Origin: Prevotellaceae bacterium
GTDB taxonomy: Bacteria; Bacteroidota; Bacteroidia; Bacteroidales; UBA932
Direction of reading: 5' to 3'
Length of the DNA stretch: 64,000 nt
Assembly: GCA_031266015.1 (NCBI GenBank)
Contig: JAISBU010000008.1
Span: forward strand, 1 to 64,000
The notes beneath the pieces are model-generated. The model made no database searches. It was not told the origin of the DNA and was given only the letters and a program-made list of their open reading frames with translations. Numbering within the stretch: the first letter of the stretch is position 1; every line of letters starts with the position of its first letter. Positions 52,432-60,546 of this stretch are shown here, piece by piece. A program made the translations under genes and the position numbers.

Positions 52432-52449
52432 TGCGTGTGCGCACACGCA
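52432..52449. promoter_or_regulatory. 18-nt perfect palindrome, candidate operator
   Basis: TGCGTGTGC followed by its exact reverse complement GCACACGCA; core shared with 52277-52288. Confidence 0.45.
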
Positions 52450-52473
52450 GTCTTTAGTTGAAAGTTGAAAATT

Positions 52474-52760
52474 CATAATTCATAAATCGCATTATCCTTG
52501 CTTTTTGTTCCTTGTTCTTTATATCGCAAGTCGCACATTGAGCGTTGAAAATCGCAAATAGTAATTCATAAATCGTATTGTCCTTGCTCCTTGTTCCTTG
52601 TTCTTTATATCGCAAGTCGCACATTGAGCGTTGAAAATCGCAAATAATAATAAATAGTAATTCATAAATCGCATTATCCTTGCTCTTTGTTCCTTGTTCT
52701 TTATATCGCAAGTCGCACATTGAGCGTCGAAAATCATAAATAATAATTCATAAATAATAA
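52474..52760. repeat. Tandem ~86-bp repeat, three copies
   Basis: CATAAATCGCATTATCCTTG (or CATAAATCGTATTGTCCTTG) recurs at 52481, 52567 and 52663, each followed by TTGTTCCTTGTTCTTTATAT and CGCAAGTCGCACATTGAGCG. Minus-strand frames over this stretch encode repeated KEQGT-type peptide and are artefacts. Confidence 0.9.
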
Positions 52761-52827
52761 ATCATACATTGATACGCCCTGCAACAAATAATAGTAAAGC
52801 CCCTCAAGCCCGCTGCCGGATTGACTT

Positions 52828-52843
52828 TGGCACGATTTTTGCA
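52828..52843 (+). promoter_or_regulatory. Sigma-54-type promoter before the large T9SS gene
   Basis: TGGCACG-ATTT-TTGCA is a perfect match to the RpoN consensus TGGCACG-N4-TTGCW, with GG and GC exactly 10 bases apart. Predicted transcription would start about 110 bp before the ATG at 52962. Nearly identical to 32288-32303. Confidence 0.6.
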
Positions 52844-52885
52844 CACACACACACGAGTGGCGTAGTTTCTGATTTTGATGTAAAG

Positions 52886-52917
52886 AATTCCGTATGCGCG
52901 GCCGCGCATACGGAATT
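52886..52917. promoter_or_regulatory. Perfect 32-nt palindrome in the leader of the T9SS gene
   Basis: AATTCCGTATGCGCGG is followed at once by its exact reverse complement CCGCGCATACGGAATT. It lies between the sigma-54-like site and the start codon, so it may be a dimeric regulator site or an RNA hairpin in the leader. Confidence 0.5.
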
Positions 52918-52961
52918 TTGCGTATACATACAGGCCAATAATTCAACAAAAAAATAAACCT

Positions 52962-55900
52962 ATGAAAACGAAAAGAATTTTTTCATTGCTGGCGCTTGCC
53001 GCGCTTATGCTATGGGGAGCGCACGTAAAGGCTGCGGGAACTACACCTTATGCAGACGAATTCCCTGTTACGTTTGTAGCTTCTGAAACCAATATTAGTG
53101 CTGCGGAGTGGGTAACCTACACTGCGAACAGTTATTCAAGTAGAACAGATTGCAGCACGCCTCAAGGTAACTATCCTAACCTAAGTGGGACTGGGCGTAA
53201 GGTAGATTTTTACCTTAGCAATTGCGGTGACGCTATATTTACCTTACGTGGTAATGGCTCTCGCGAAATGGCTTTTTATGTGAATGACAACAAGGTCGAA
53301 CAAAAGGTGATTACAACAAACGGTTGTGAGGATGTCGTTATAAGTGTTAATAGTACAGGAAGTGTTAAGGTGTCTGTGTCTGGTGTAGACGGAAGCGTTT
53401 ATCTTCCTTCAGTGACGTTTACCTCAGGGGTCTCCGCTTCTCCCACCATTACCGCTACTCCTGAAGCCATAGCTATTACCACTCCTGCCAACGCGGTGGT
53501 GGAGGAGACCCAAAAAACGGTAACCGTTTCGGGCGTAGCGCTCACGGGAAACCTTTCGCTGGCTATTCAAGGCGAGGGCGATGCTATTTTTAGCCTACCC
53601 TCCGCAAGCGAAACGCTTACCGCAGTGGAAGGTGCAGTGGCGGCTACGGCTGTTGTGCTGGAGTTTGGCGATTATTCAGCGGCGGCAGGACAAACCCTGT
53701 ATGATACGCTGGTAATTTCCGGTGGCGACGCCGACGAGGTGAAAGTTCCTTTGGAGCTTACGGTTACCGCAGTTGATGAAAGCAAGCCGGTGGTCACCGG
53801 CTACTTCCCTGTAGATGAGGACACTAACGTATTCGTCTACACTCCGCTGTACGTAGTATTTGATAAGAATATTACCGTAAACGATACTGATGCGGTAGTC
53901 ATCGATAACGGGAATGAAATTACCAGCGTAGCGGCAAGCAACGACACCCTGTTTATTACGGCCTTGCTGGTAAAGAACACCACCTATACCATTACCCTGG
54001 GGGCAGGCGCCGTGCAGGATTTGGCAACAAACAAGTCTGAGGAATCCTCCTGGTCCTTCACCACCGACGGCGCAGCGCCCACGGTGGTAGGCAAGGAGCC
54101 GGAGGGCAATACCGCTCCCATTAAGCCGATTAAGGTTACGTTCAGCGAGCCTGTAGAGGTAGTCGGGGATCTCATTACGGTAAACGGCGGCATTGTTGGC
54201 GCTACCCTTAGCGGCGACCGCATTACCCTTACGCTAACGGATACCGTCGTTGGGCCGGAGCATACCTACGCGGTAGTAATTCCAAAGGAGGCCATTACTG
54301 ACATTTCCGGTAACGAGCTGGCCGAGAATATTAAGTGGACCTTTACCGCCCTGGACGACAGCCCGGTATTCCCCTATAAGCCTACTCTGGACGCCAGCTT
54401 TGTTATCCCCTCATGGATGACGTTGACGAGCGCTACCGGAAGAACCAGCGACGGGTGCCAAACTACTACCGGTTACGCTTTGCGTACTGCTAATGGTTTT
54501 GCAGAGTTCCGCCTGCCTCAATGCGGCTACTTTAGGGTAGACGTTACCGCCAACGGCGGCAGAACATTCAAAATGTTCGTAGATGGAGTAGAGAAGATTC
54601 CATCGACAGCCATAGAGAAGACCACTCCCTGCGGTGGAGTTGGTTACATTAACTACAAGGTAAACTCGTTTACGCCTGTAGTTATCCGCATTGAGGATAT
54701 GGGATCTAGTTTTAGCTTGGTTAACCTTGAAATTACCGCTCCTGAGGTGGACAGGCCTGCCATTTTTGCTTCGCCTGAAGCCATAGACGTTACCGTGGCG
54801 GCCAACGCAACGGTAGCAGAGGCCGACAGATCAATAATCGTGGTAGGGGCAACGCTTACCAGCGATCCTGTTACGTCGGTTATTCAAGTGGGCGGAGCAG
54901 CAGGCATTTTTGCAGTTCCGGTGCTTAAAGCAAGCCTGACGCCCAATTTGAACGGAGCCATTCGCGATACCCTTGTGCTGGAGCTTGGCGATTATTCAGC
55001 GGTGGCAGGAACCACCCTGCGCGATACGCTGGTAATTTCCGGTGGCGGCGCCGATACCATCATAAAGATACCTTTGGTGCTTACAGTTACCGGAGCGGAT
55101 ATAACCGCACCGGTTGCTCTTGCATTTTTCCCTGTAAATGAGGCGGTTAACGTGCCTGTCAACACCCCTCTGTACGTGGTGTTTAGCGAGCCTGTTACCG
55201 TAGATCCGGCTAAGGTAACCATAGACAACGGCGTTACCGTAAGCGGCGTTACCGTAAAGGAGGATACGCTGTTTATCACTGCCGCCCTGGTAAAGGACGT
55301 TACCTATACGGTAGCCCTTGCTGAGGGTGCGGTAAAGGATGCGGCGGAGAACGAGTCGGTGGCAAGTTCTTGGTCATTTACCACAGACAACGCAGCTCCC
55401 GTGCTGAGCGGCAGCGCCCCTGCCGACAATGCAGCCGGTGCAGCCATTAACGTTAAGCCCTCGTTTACCTTCAACGAAAAGGTAACCGTGCTTACCGCAA
55501 CCGTAGCCGACGCCATTAACGACAGCATAGACGTAACGCTGGCCGTAAGCGCAAGCGGTACGGTGGTAACCGTAACCCCCGCGCATAACTTTGAGTACCT
55601 TACGGAGTACGCGCTTACCATTCCTGCCGGCAGCATTGCCGATATTTCGGGCAATGAGTACGCTACGGACTTGGCGCTGCACTTTACCACCAAAAAGCAG
55701 GTAGAGGGTCTGTTCTACACCGACTTTCTTACCGCGCCGGACGCAGTTGGCGCGCTCGTGTTCAATGCAAGCAACGAGTATGCAATTGGCGCCGGTCCGG
55801 TAGTTATAGGCAATATGACCCTTGGCGGACACAGCAGCGCAAAGCTTCAAGGTAGCGCTCTCGAAGCTACGCCTGACGAACCGGGTATGGACGGAGCTAC

Positions 55901-57113
55901 CGATGGCCGTTTCTCTACGGGTGGGCAAGGTGGTTATGTGGAGTTGCCCTCGCTGCAAGGGCCTTGTATGATATACTTCTGGCATGCCCCCAGTGGCGCT
56001 AATAGTAACGTACGCGGTTTGACGTTGACGGCTAACGGCGCGAATTTGGGCGGCAATTCGCTCGCTACCGCTACCGCTACCTATGGAACGACATCAGCCA
56101 ATTCAATCTACCGCAAGGATTCTGCGCTGTACGCCGGCACGGATATGGTTACGTTCAGGCTTACGGGTGGCAGCAGCGGTATGTGGCTGCTTGATGTTCT
56201 GGTTAAGGCCATAGAAATTGATGACGAAGCCCCTGTGCTAGCCTTTACTCCTGCTGACGGCGCTACAGGCGTGGCCTCTAACGCTACGCTGGTGGCTGCG
56301 GCAAGCAAGCCCATGTACCGCAAGAACGACATGACCGCAAAGCTTACCTTCAGCGACCTGGCCGGCTACGTTACGCTGCTTAAGGGCGAAACGCCTGTGG
56401 CAACCGCAGACTTAAGTTTTGCGCTGGACAACGATACCATTAAGGTAGCGCTCGAAAATGGCGCACGCTGGGAAAACGGCGCGACCTACACGCTTAAGGT
56501 AGATACCGTATCCAACAATTTCGGCTATAAGAGCGATGTGCAGTCTACCACCTTTACCATTGTTGGCGATGAAGTGTTTGTTAGCGACCTTACCATTACC
56601 AGCCCCACCGAGGAGCAGGAGATAGCGGTAGGCGCAACGGTTGCGCTAACGGCCACCGTTACGCCGGACAACGCTACCGATAAGTCGGTAAGCTGGGAGT
56701 TGATAGGCGGCGGCTCGTACGCCACGCTAAACGCCTCAGCGCCAAGCGTAACGGGCGTATTAGCGTCGGGTAGTGCAGCAGTTCAGCTTAGGGCCAGAGC
56801 CAACGGCGCCGACGGCAACCTTACCCGCGACGTGTACTTCTACGTGAGGGCGGCAGGTACCGGCATTACAAAGAGCGCCGATGATTACGGCATTGTAGTG
56901 TCGCCTATTCCCACAGACGGTTTGCTGAACGTGAACAGCAACGTAACGCTCAAGCAGGTTAAGGTATACGCTGCATCAAGCAGTGCATTAGTGCTTTCGC
57001 AACCGTTGAGCGGCTCAAGCGTAGACCTGAGCGCGTTGCCGGCAGGCAGCTACATTGTGCTGCTATTCCCCGAAACCGGCGCACCCGCTGTCGTTCAGGT
57101 GGTAAAGCAGTAA
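52962..57113 (+). CDS. Giant multi-domain surface protein with T9SS sorting domain
   Basis: A 1383-residue exported protein. A signal peptide covers residues 1-24 (MKTKRIFSLLALAALMLWGAHVKA). Then come two modules of similar plan: a Cys-containing beta-sandwich (about 25-165 and 475-600), an Ig-like segment (TATPEAIAITTPANAVVEE; FASPEAIDVTVAANATVAEA) and paired SbsA-type Ig-like domains (Big_5: VVTGYFPVDEDTNVFVYTPL, SFTTDGAAPTVVGKEPEGN). A third lectin-like sandwich lies near 910-1085, followed by further Ig-like domains. The last ~75 residues (YGIVVSPIPTDGLLNVNS... LPAGSYIVLLFP) form a type-A T9SS sorting domain, so the protein should be anchored or released at the cell surface. No catalytic domain is recognised; a binding or adhesion role is inferred. 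Confidence 0.85.
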   Translation: MKTKRIFSLLALAALMLWGAHVKAAGTTPYADEFPVTFVASETNISAAEWVTYTANSYSSRTDCSTPQGNYPNLSGTGRKVDFYLSNCGDAIFTLRGNGSREMAFYVNDNKVEQKVITTNGCEDVVISVNSTGSVKVSVSGVDGSVYLPSVTFTSGVSASPTITATPEAIAITTPANAVVEETQKTVTVSGVALTGNLSLAIQGEGDAIFSLPSASETLTAVEGAVAATAVVLEFGDYSAAAGQTLYDTLVISGGDADEVKVPLELTVTAVDESKPVVTGYFPVDEDTNVFVYTPLYVVFDKNITVNDTDAVVIDNGNEITSVAASNDTLFITALLVKNTTYTITLGAGAVQDLATNKSEESSWSFTTDGAAPTVVGKEPEGNTAPIKPIKVTFSEPVEVVGDLITVNGGIVGATLSGDRITLTLTDTVVGPEHTYAVVIPKEAITDISGNELAENIKWTFTALDDSPVFPYKPTLDASFVIPSWMTLTSATGRTSDGCQTTTGYALRTANGFAEFRLPQCGYFRVDVTANGGRTFKMFVDGVEKIPSTAIEKTTPCGGVGYINYKVNSFTPVVIRIEDMGSSFSLVNLEITAPEVDRPAIFASPEAIDVTVAANATVAEADRSIIVVGATLTSDPVTSVIQVGGAAGIFAVPVLKASLTPNLNGAIRDTLVLELGDYSAVAGTTLRDTLVISGGGADTIIKIPLVLTVTGADITAPVALAFFPVNEAVNVPVNTPLYVVFSEPVTVDPAKVTIDNGVTVSGVTVKEDTLFITAALVKDVTYTVALAEGAVKDAAENESVASSWSFTTDNAAPVLSGSAPADNAAGAAINVKPSFTFNEKVTVLTATVADAINDSIDVTLAVSASGTVVTVTPAHNFEYLTEYALTIPAGSIADISGNEYATDLALHFTTKKQVEGLFYTDFLTAPDAVGALVFNASNEYAIGAGPVVIGNMTLGGHSSAKLQGSALEATPDEPGMDGATDGRFSTGGQGGYVELPSLQGPCMIYFWHAPSGANSNVRGLTLTANGANLGGNSLATATATYGTTSANSIYRKDSALYAGTDMVTFRLTGGSSGMWLLDVLVKAIEIDDEAPVLAFTPADGATGVASNATLVAAASKPMYRKNDMTAKLTFSDLAGYVTLLKGETPVATADLSFALDNDTIKVALENGARWENGATYTLKVDTVSNNFGYKSDVQSTTFTIVGDEVFVSDLTITSPTEEQEIAVGATVALTATVTPDNATDKSVSWELIGGGSYATLNASAPSVTGVLASGSAAVQLRARANGADGNLTRDVYFYVRAAGTGITKSADDYGIVVSPIPTDGLLNVNSNVTLKQVKVYAASSSALVLSQPLSGSSVDLSALPAGSYIVLLFPETGAPAVVQVVKQ

Positions 57114-57128
57114 GCAATTGTACGTTGA

Positions 57129-57170
57129 GTAAGCTCCTCATGGCTATTTTGTAGAGGAGCTTACTTTTTT
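57129..57170 (+). terminator. Terminator between the T9SS gene and susC
   Basis: GTAAGCTCCTC pairs with GAGGAGCTTAC (11 bp) around a 14-nt loop and is followed by TTTTTT. It suggests that susC has its own promoter or is reached only by read-through. Confidence 0.85.
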
Positions 57171-57334
57171 ACTCAGCAAAAAATAAGTATGATTTTCCAC
57201 AGGTAAATACATATTTTATCGGTGAAAATCTGTGACAACGCCTGTTTAATCTGTGCCCTGAAAACGAGGAAGCAGGGCAGGGTAGCGGGTAACGTTGCGG
57301 ATAACCATAAAAACAAATAAACCAACGACAAATT

Positions 57335-60300
57335 ATGAGAATACTACTTTCAGCTGCGCTAGCCATGTTGCTGACCTTTTCGGCGGCGGCGCAAAGCATG
57401 CTCAAAATTTCGGGTACGGTGCTCGACGAAAGCAGCGAGCCGGCTGTGGGTGTGAGTGTTGTGGTAAAGGGTACTACAACGGGTGCGGTTACCGATGTTA
57501 ACGGTGGCTACGATATTCAAGCTCCTGCCGACGGTGTGCTGCGATTTTCGTTTGTAGGCATGGCCGATGTGGAGGAACCCATTAACGGAAGGGGGCGTAT
57601 AGACGTTACCCTGGCAAATGCCGCCAACAACCTCGATGAGGTTGTGGTAATTGGCTACGGTACAGTGCGTAAGCGCGATCTTACGGGCGCAGTTTCGTCG
57701 GTAGGCGGCAAGGATGTCGCTGCCGTTCCTGTAAGCTCTGCCGCTGAGGCAATTACGGGAAAAATGGCTGGCGTGCAGGTAACCACCACCGAAGGTTCGC
57801 CCGATGCCGAGGTAAAAATCCGCGTGCGCGGCGGCGGCTCTATTACGCAGAGCAGCAACCCCCTGTACATTGTGGACGGCTTCCCCGTAAGCTCCATTAA
57901 CGATATTGCTCCGGGCGATATCCAGAGCATGGATGTACTCAAAGATGCCTCATCGGCAGCTATTTACGGCGCTCGTGGCGCAAACGGCGTGGTAATTATT
58001 ACCACTAAGAGCGGACAGGAGGGCAAGCTTACGGTAAACTACAACGCCTACTACGGCTGGAAAAAGATAGCAAAAACCCTGGACGTTATATCCCCCTACG
58101 ATTATGCGCTGTGGTCGTATGAGCGATCGCTCCTGGCCGACGACGACAAGTACGCCAGGTACTTTGGCAACTGGGAGGATATTGATATGTACGACGGCAT
58201 AGCCTTCAACGACTGGCAGGACATCATTTTCGGCAACGTCGGAACAACTTTTAACCACAACCTGAGCATTAGCGGAGGTACGGAAAAGAGCAAGTACGCC
58301 TTTAGCTACAACCACATTGACGATGAGGCCATTGCCAAAGGTTCGAATTATGCCCGCGACAACCTGGCGCTAAAGCTGACCAGCAACCCGCACAAGCGCG
58401 TTCAGCTGGACTTCTCGGTGCGCTGGGCAAAAACTGGGGTAAACGGCCCCATCACCAACGACGGCGGTGAGGAAAAAGGCTCTACGAGCGATACCCGCCT
58501 GAAGAGCGTAATGATTTATCCATCTATACCACTTACAGCCAAGGAGTTGACAGACCCCTCCGAAACCGACCCGGATTTTGCGCTGTACAGCCCTACCGTT
58601 TCTCTGCGCGACAACGAGCGCGTCAACAACCGTAAAACGCTCAACATGGGCGGCGCGGCCAGCTGGGAGTTTATAGACGGATTTAAGCTCAAAACAGAGG
58701 TGGGTCTAGACCAGTACGATGAGCGCAACGACCGCTTTTACGGCGTTACCACCTACTACTCAAGAATGACCGTGCCGGGAAATGATAACAAGGGAAAACC
58801 CGCCGTTATTTTCACTGACCGCAACCGTGAAACCCTGCGCAACACCAATACCCTGAACATGGACTTTAACACGTTTCTGCCAAAAGATCACAGCCTGAGC
58901 CTGTTGCTGGGGCAGGAGTACCTTATTACCACCAGCCACACTATGGAGTCTTTAGGGGCGGGCTTTGACTACAGCTTTAACCTGGATATGGCCCGCCGCC
59001 TGACCACTGAGGGAAATGGGGGAGAGTACTATCCGGCTGTTAACAACTCATTTTCGCCTGACGATAAGCTATTCTCGTGGTTTGGCCGCACCAACTACAG
59101 CTATCAGGGCAAGTACCTGGCAAGCGCAACCTTCCGCGCCGATGGTTCTTCAAAGTTTGCCAGCGGCAACCGGTGGGGTTTATTTCCCTCAGTATCAGCT
59201 GCATGGCGTATTTCAGCCGAACCCTTTATGGAGGGTACAAACAAGTGGCTGAACGACCTGAAGCTGCGTGCCAGCTACGGTACTGCGGGCAACAACAACA
59301 TTCCCGCCGGACAAATGACGCAAACCTATCAGGCAAGCGGAACCTCCTGGGTGGGCGGATACAGCAGCTACTGGGCGCCCAGCAAAATTATGGCCAACCC
59401 CGACCTTACGTGGGAAACCACCATTACGCGCAACGTGGGCGTGGACTGGTCGCTGCTTAACGGCAGCCTGAGCGGAACGGTGGAGGCCTACCTCAACAGC
59501 ACAAAAGACCTGCTGCTGCTATTCCCAACCCCAGGAACAGGCTACGATAACCAGTACCGCAACATGGGCGAAACCGAAAATCAGGGATTGGAAATATCGG
59601 CAAACTGGGCGGCGGTAAGCAAGAAGAATTTTACCGTTAGCGTTAGCGCCAACATTGGCTTCAACAAAAATAAGGTGGTTTCCTTAGGCGATATGGAAGA
59701 GGTAACGGGCGCTACAGAATGGTCAAGCACCGAGGTTGGTACTGACTACATGGTAAGAATAGGCCAGCCTATTGGGCAAATGTACGGCTACCGCGCTGCC
59801 GGCCGCTATGAGGTAAGCGATTTTGACTACGTAGACGGAAAATGGAGGCTAAAGGACGGCGTGGTGAACTGTAGCGATGTTATCGGCGCCAACCAGCTGC
59901 GCCCCGGCGCTATGAAGCTGGAGGATATAGACGGCGACCATAAGGTAACGTCGGACAACGACCGCGTGGTAATAGGCAACGCCAACCCGCTGCATACGGG
60001 CGGTTTCAGCGTCAACGTTCGCGCCTACGGATTCGACTTGGGCGCCTACTTCAACTGGAGCTACGGCAACGATGTGTACAACGCCAACAAGATTGAGTAT
60101 ACCTCAACCAGCAAATTCCACTCGCGCAACATGATTGATATTATGGCCGACGGCAGCCGCTGGACAAACCTGGACAAGACGACAGGGCAGCTCATTACCG
60201 ACCCTGCTGCGCTTGAAGCCGCCAACGCCAACACCACCATGTGGAGCCCCTGGATGTCAAAATACGTGCTTACCGACTGGGCCGTAGAGGACGGCTCGTT

Positions 60301-60538
60301 CCTGCGCCTCAACACGCTCACCTTGGGCTACACCCTTCCGCGCAGCTTGACCGAAAGGGTAAAACTCAGCGCCACACGCTTTTACGTATCGGCGTACAAC
60401 GTGTTCTGCCTGACCGGCTACAGCGGATTTGACCCTGAGGTAGACACCCGCCGCAAGGTGCCGTACACGCCGGGGGTGGACTACGCCGCCTACCCGCGCA
60501 GCCGTCAGGTGGTGGTAGGGCTTAACCTAACGTTCTAA
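57335..60538 (+). CDS. SusC/RagA-family TonB-linked outer-membrane transporter
   Basis: A 1067-residue TonB-dependent transporter. A signal peptide (MRILLSAALAMLLTFSAAAQ) precedes a carboxypeptidase-regulatory-like domain (residues about 25-100, ISGTVLDESSEPAVGVSVVVKGTTTGAVTDVNGGYDI), the plug with LDEVVVIGYGTVRKRDLTGAVSSV (TonB-box-like) and SNPLYIVDGFPVSSINDIAPGDIQSMDVLKDASSAAIYGARGANGVVIITTKSG, and a long barrel ending GLNLTF with a terminal Phe. SusC proteins import glycans or peptides under a SusD lid. The SusD gene follows 8 bp downstream. All expected parts are intact. Confidence 0.96.
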   Translation: MRILLSAALAMLLTFSAAAQSMLKISGTVLDESSEPAVGVSVVVKGTTTGAVTDVNGGYDIQAPADGVLRFSFVGMADVEEPINGRGRIDVTLANAANNLDEVVVIGYGTVRKRDLTGAVSSVGGKDVAAVPVSSAAEAITGKMAGVQVTTTEGSPDAEVKIRVRGGGSITQSSNPLYIVDGFPVSSINDIAPGDIQSMDVLKDASSAAIYGARGANGVVIITTKSGQEGKLTVNYNAYYGWKKIAKTLDVISPYDYALWSYERSLLADDDKYARYFGNWEDIDMYDGIAFNDWQDIIFGNVGTTFNHNLSISGGTEKSKYAFSYNHIDDEAIAKGSNYARDNLALKLTSNPHKRVQLDFSVRWAKTGVNGPITNDGGEEKGSTSDTRLKSVMIYPSIPLTAKELTDPSETDPDFALYSPTVSLRDNERVNNRKTLNMGGAASWEFIDGFKLKTEVGLDQYDERNDRFYGVTTYYSRMTVPGNDNKGKPAVIFTDRNRETLRNTNTLNMDFNTFLPKDHSLSLLLGQEYLITTSHTMESLGAGFDYSFNLDMARRLTTEGNGGEYYPAVNNSFSPDDKLFSWFGRTNYSYQGKYLASATFRADGSSKFASGNRWGLFPSVSAAWRISAEPFMEGTNKWLNDLKLRASYGTAGNNNIPAGQMTQTYQASGTSWVGGYSSYWAPSKIMANPDLTWETTITRNVGVDWSLLNGSLSGTVEAYLNSTKDLLLLFPTPGTGYDNQYRNMGETENQGLEISANWAAVSKKNFTVSVSANIGFNKNKVVSLGDMEEVTGATEWSSTEVGTDYMVRIGQPIGQMYGYRAAGRYEVSDFDYVDGKWRLKDGVVNCSDVIGANQLRPGAMKLEDIDGDHKVTSDNDRVVIGNANPLHTGGFSVNVRAYGFDLGAYFNWSYGNDVYNANKIEYTSTSKFHSRNMIDIMADGSRWTNLDKTTGQLITDPAALEAANANTTMWSPWMSKYVLTDWAVEDGSFLRLNTLTLGYTLPRSLTERVKLSATRFYVSAYNVFCLTGYSGFDPEVDTRRKVPYTPGVDYAAYPRSRQVVVGLNLTF

Positions 60539-60546
60539 CCGTAAAA

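Noticed and set aside
52454-52949. Minus-strand frames encoding repeated KEQGTKSKDN-type peptides
   Set aside because: The repetition comes from the 86-bp tandem DNA repeat; no known domain.
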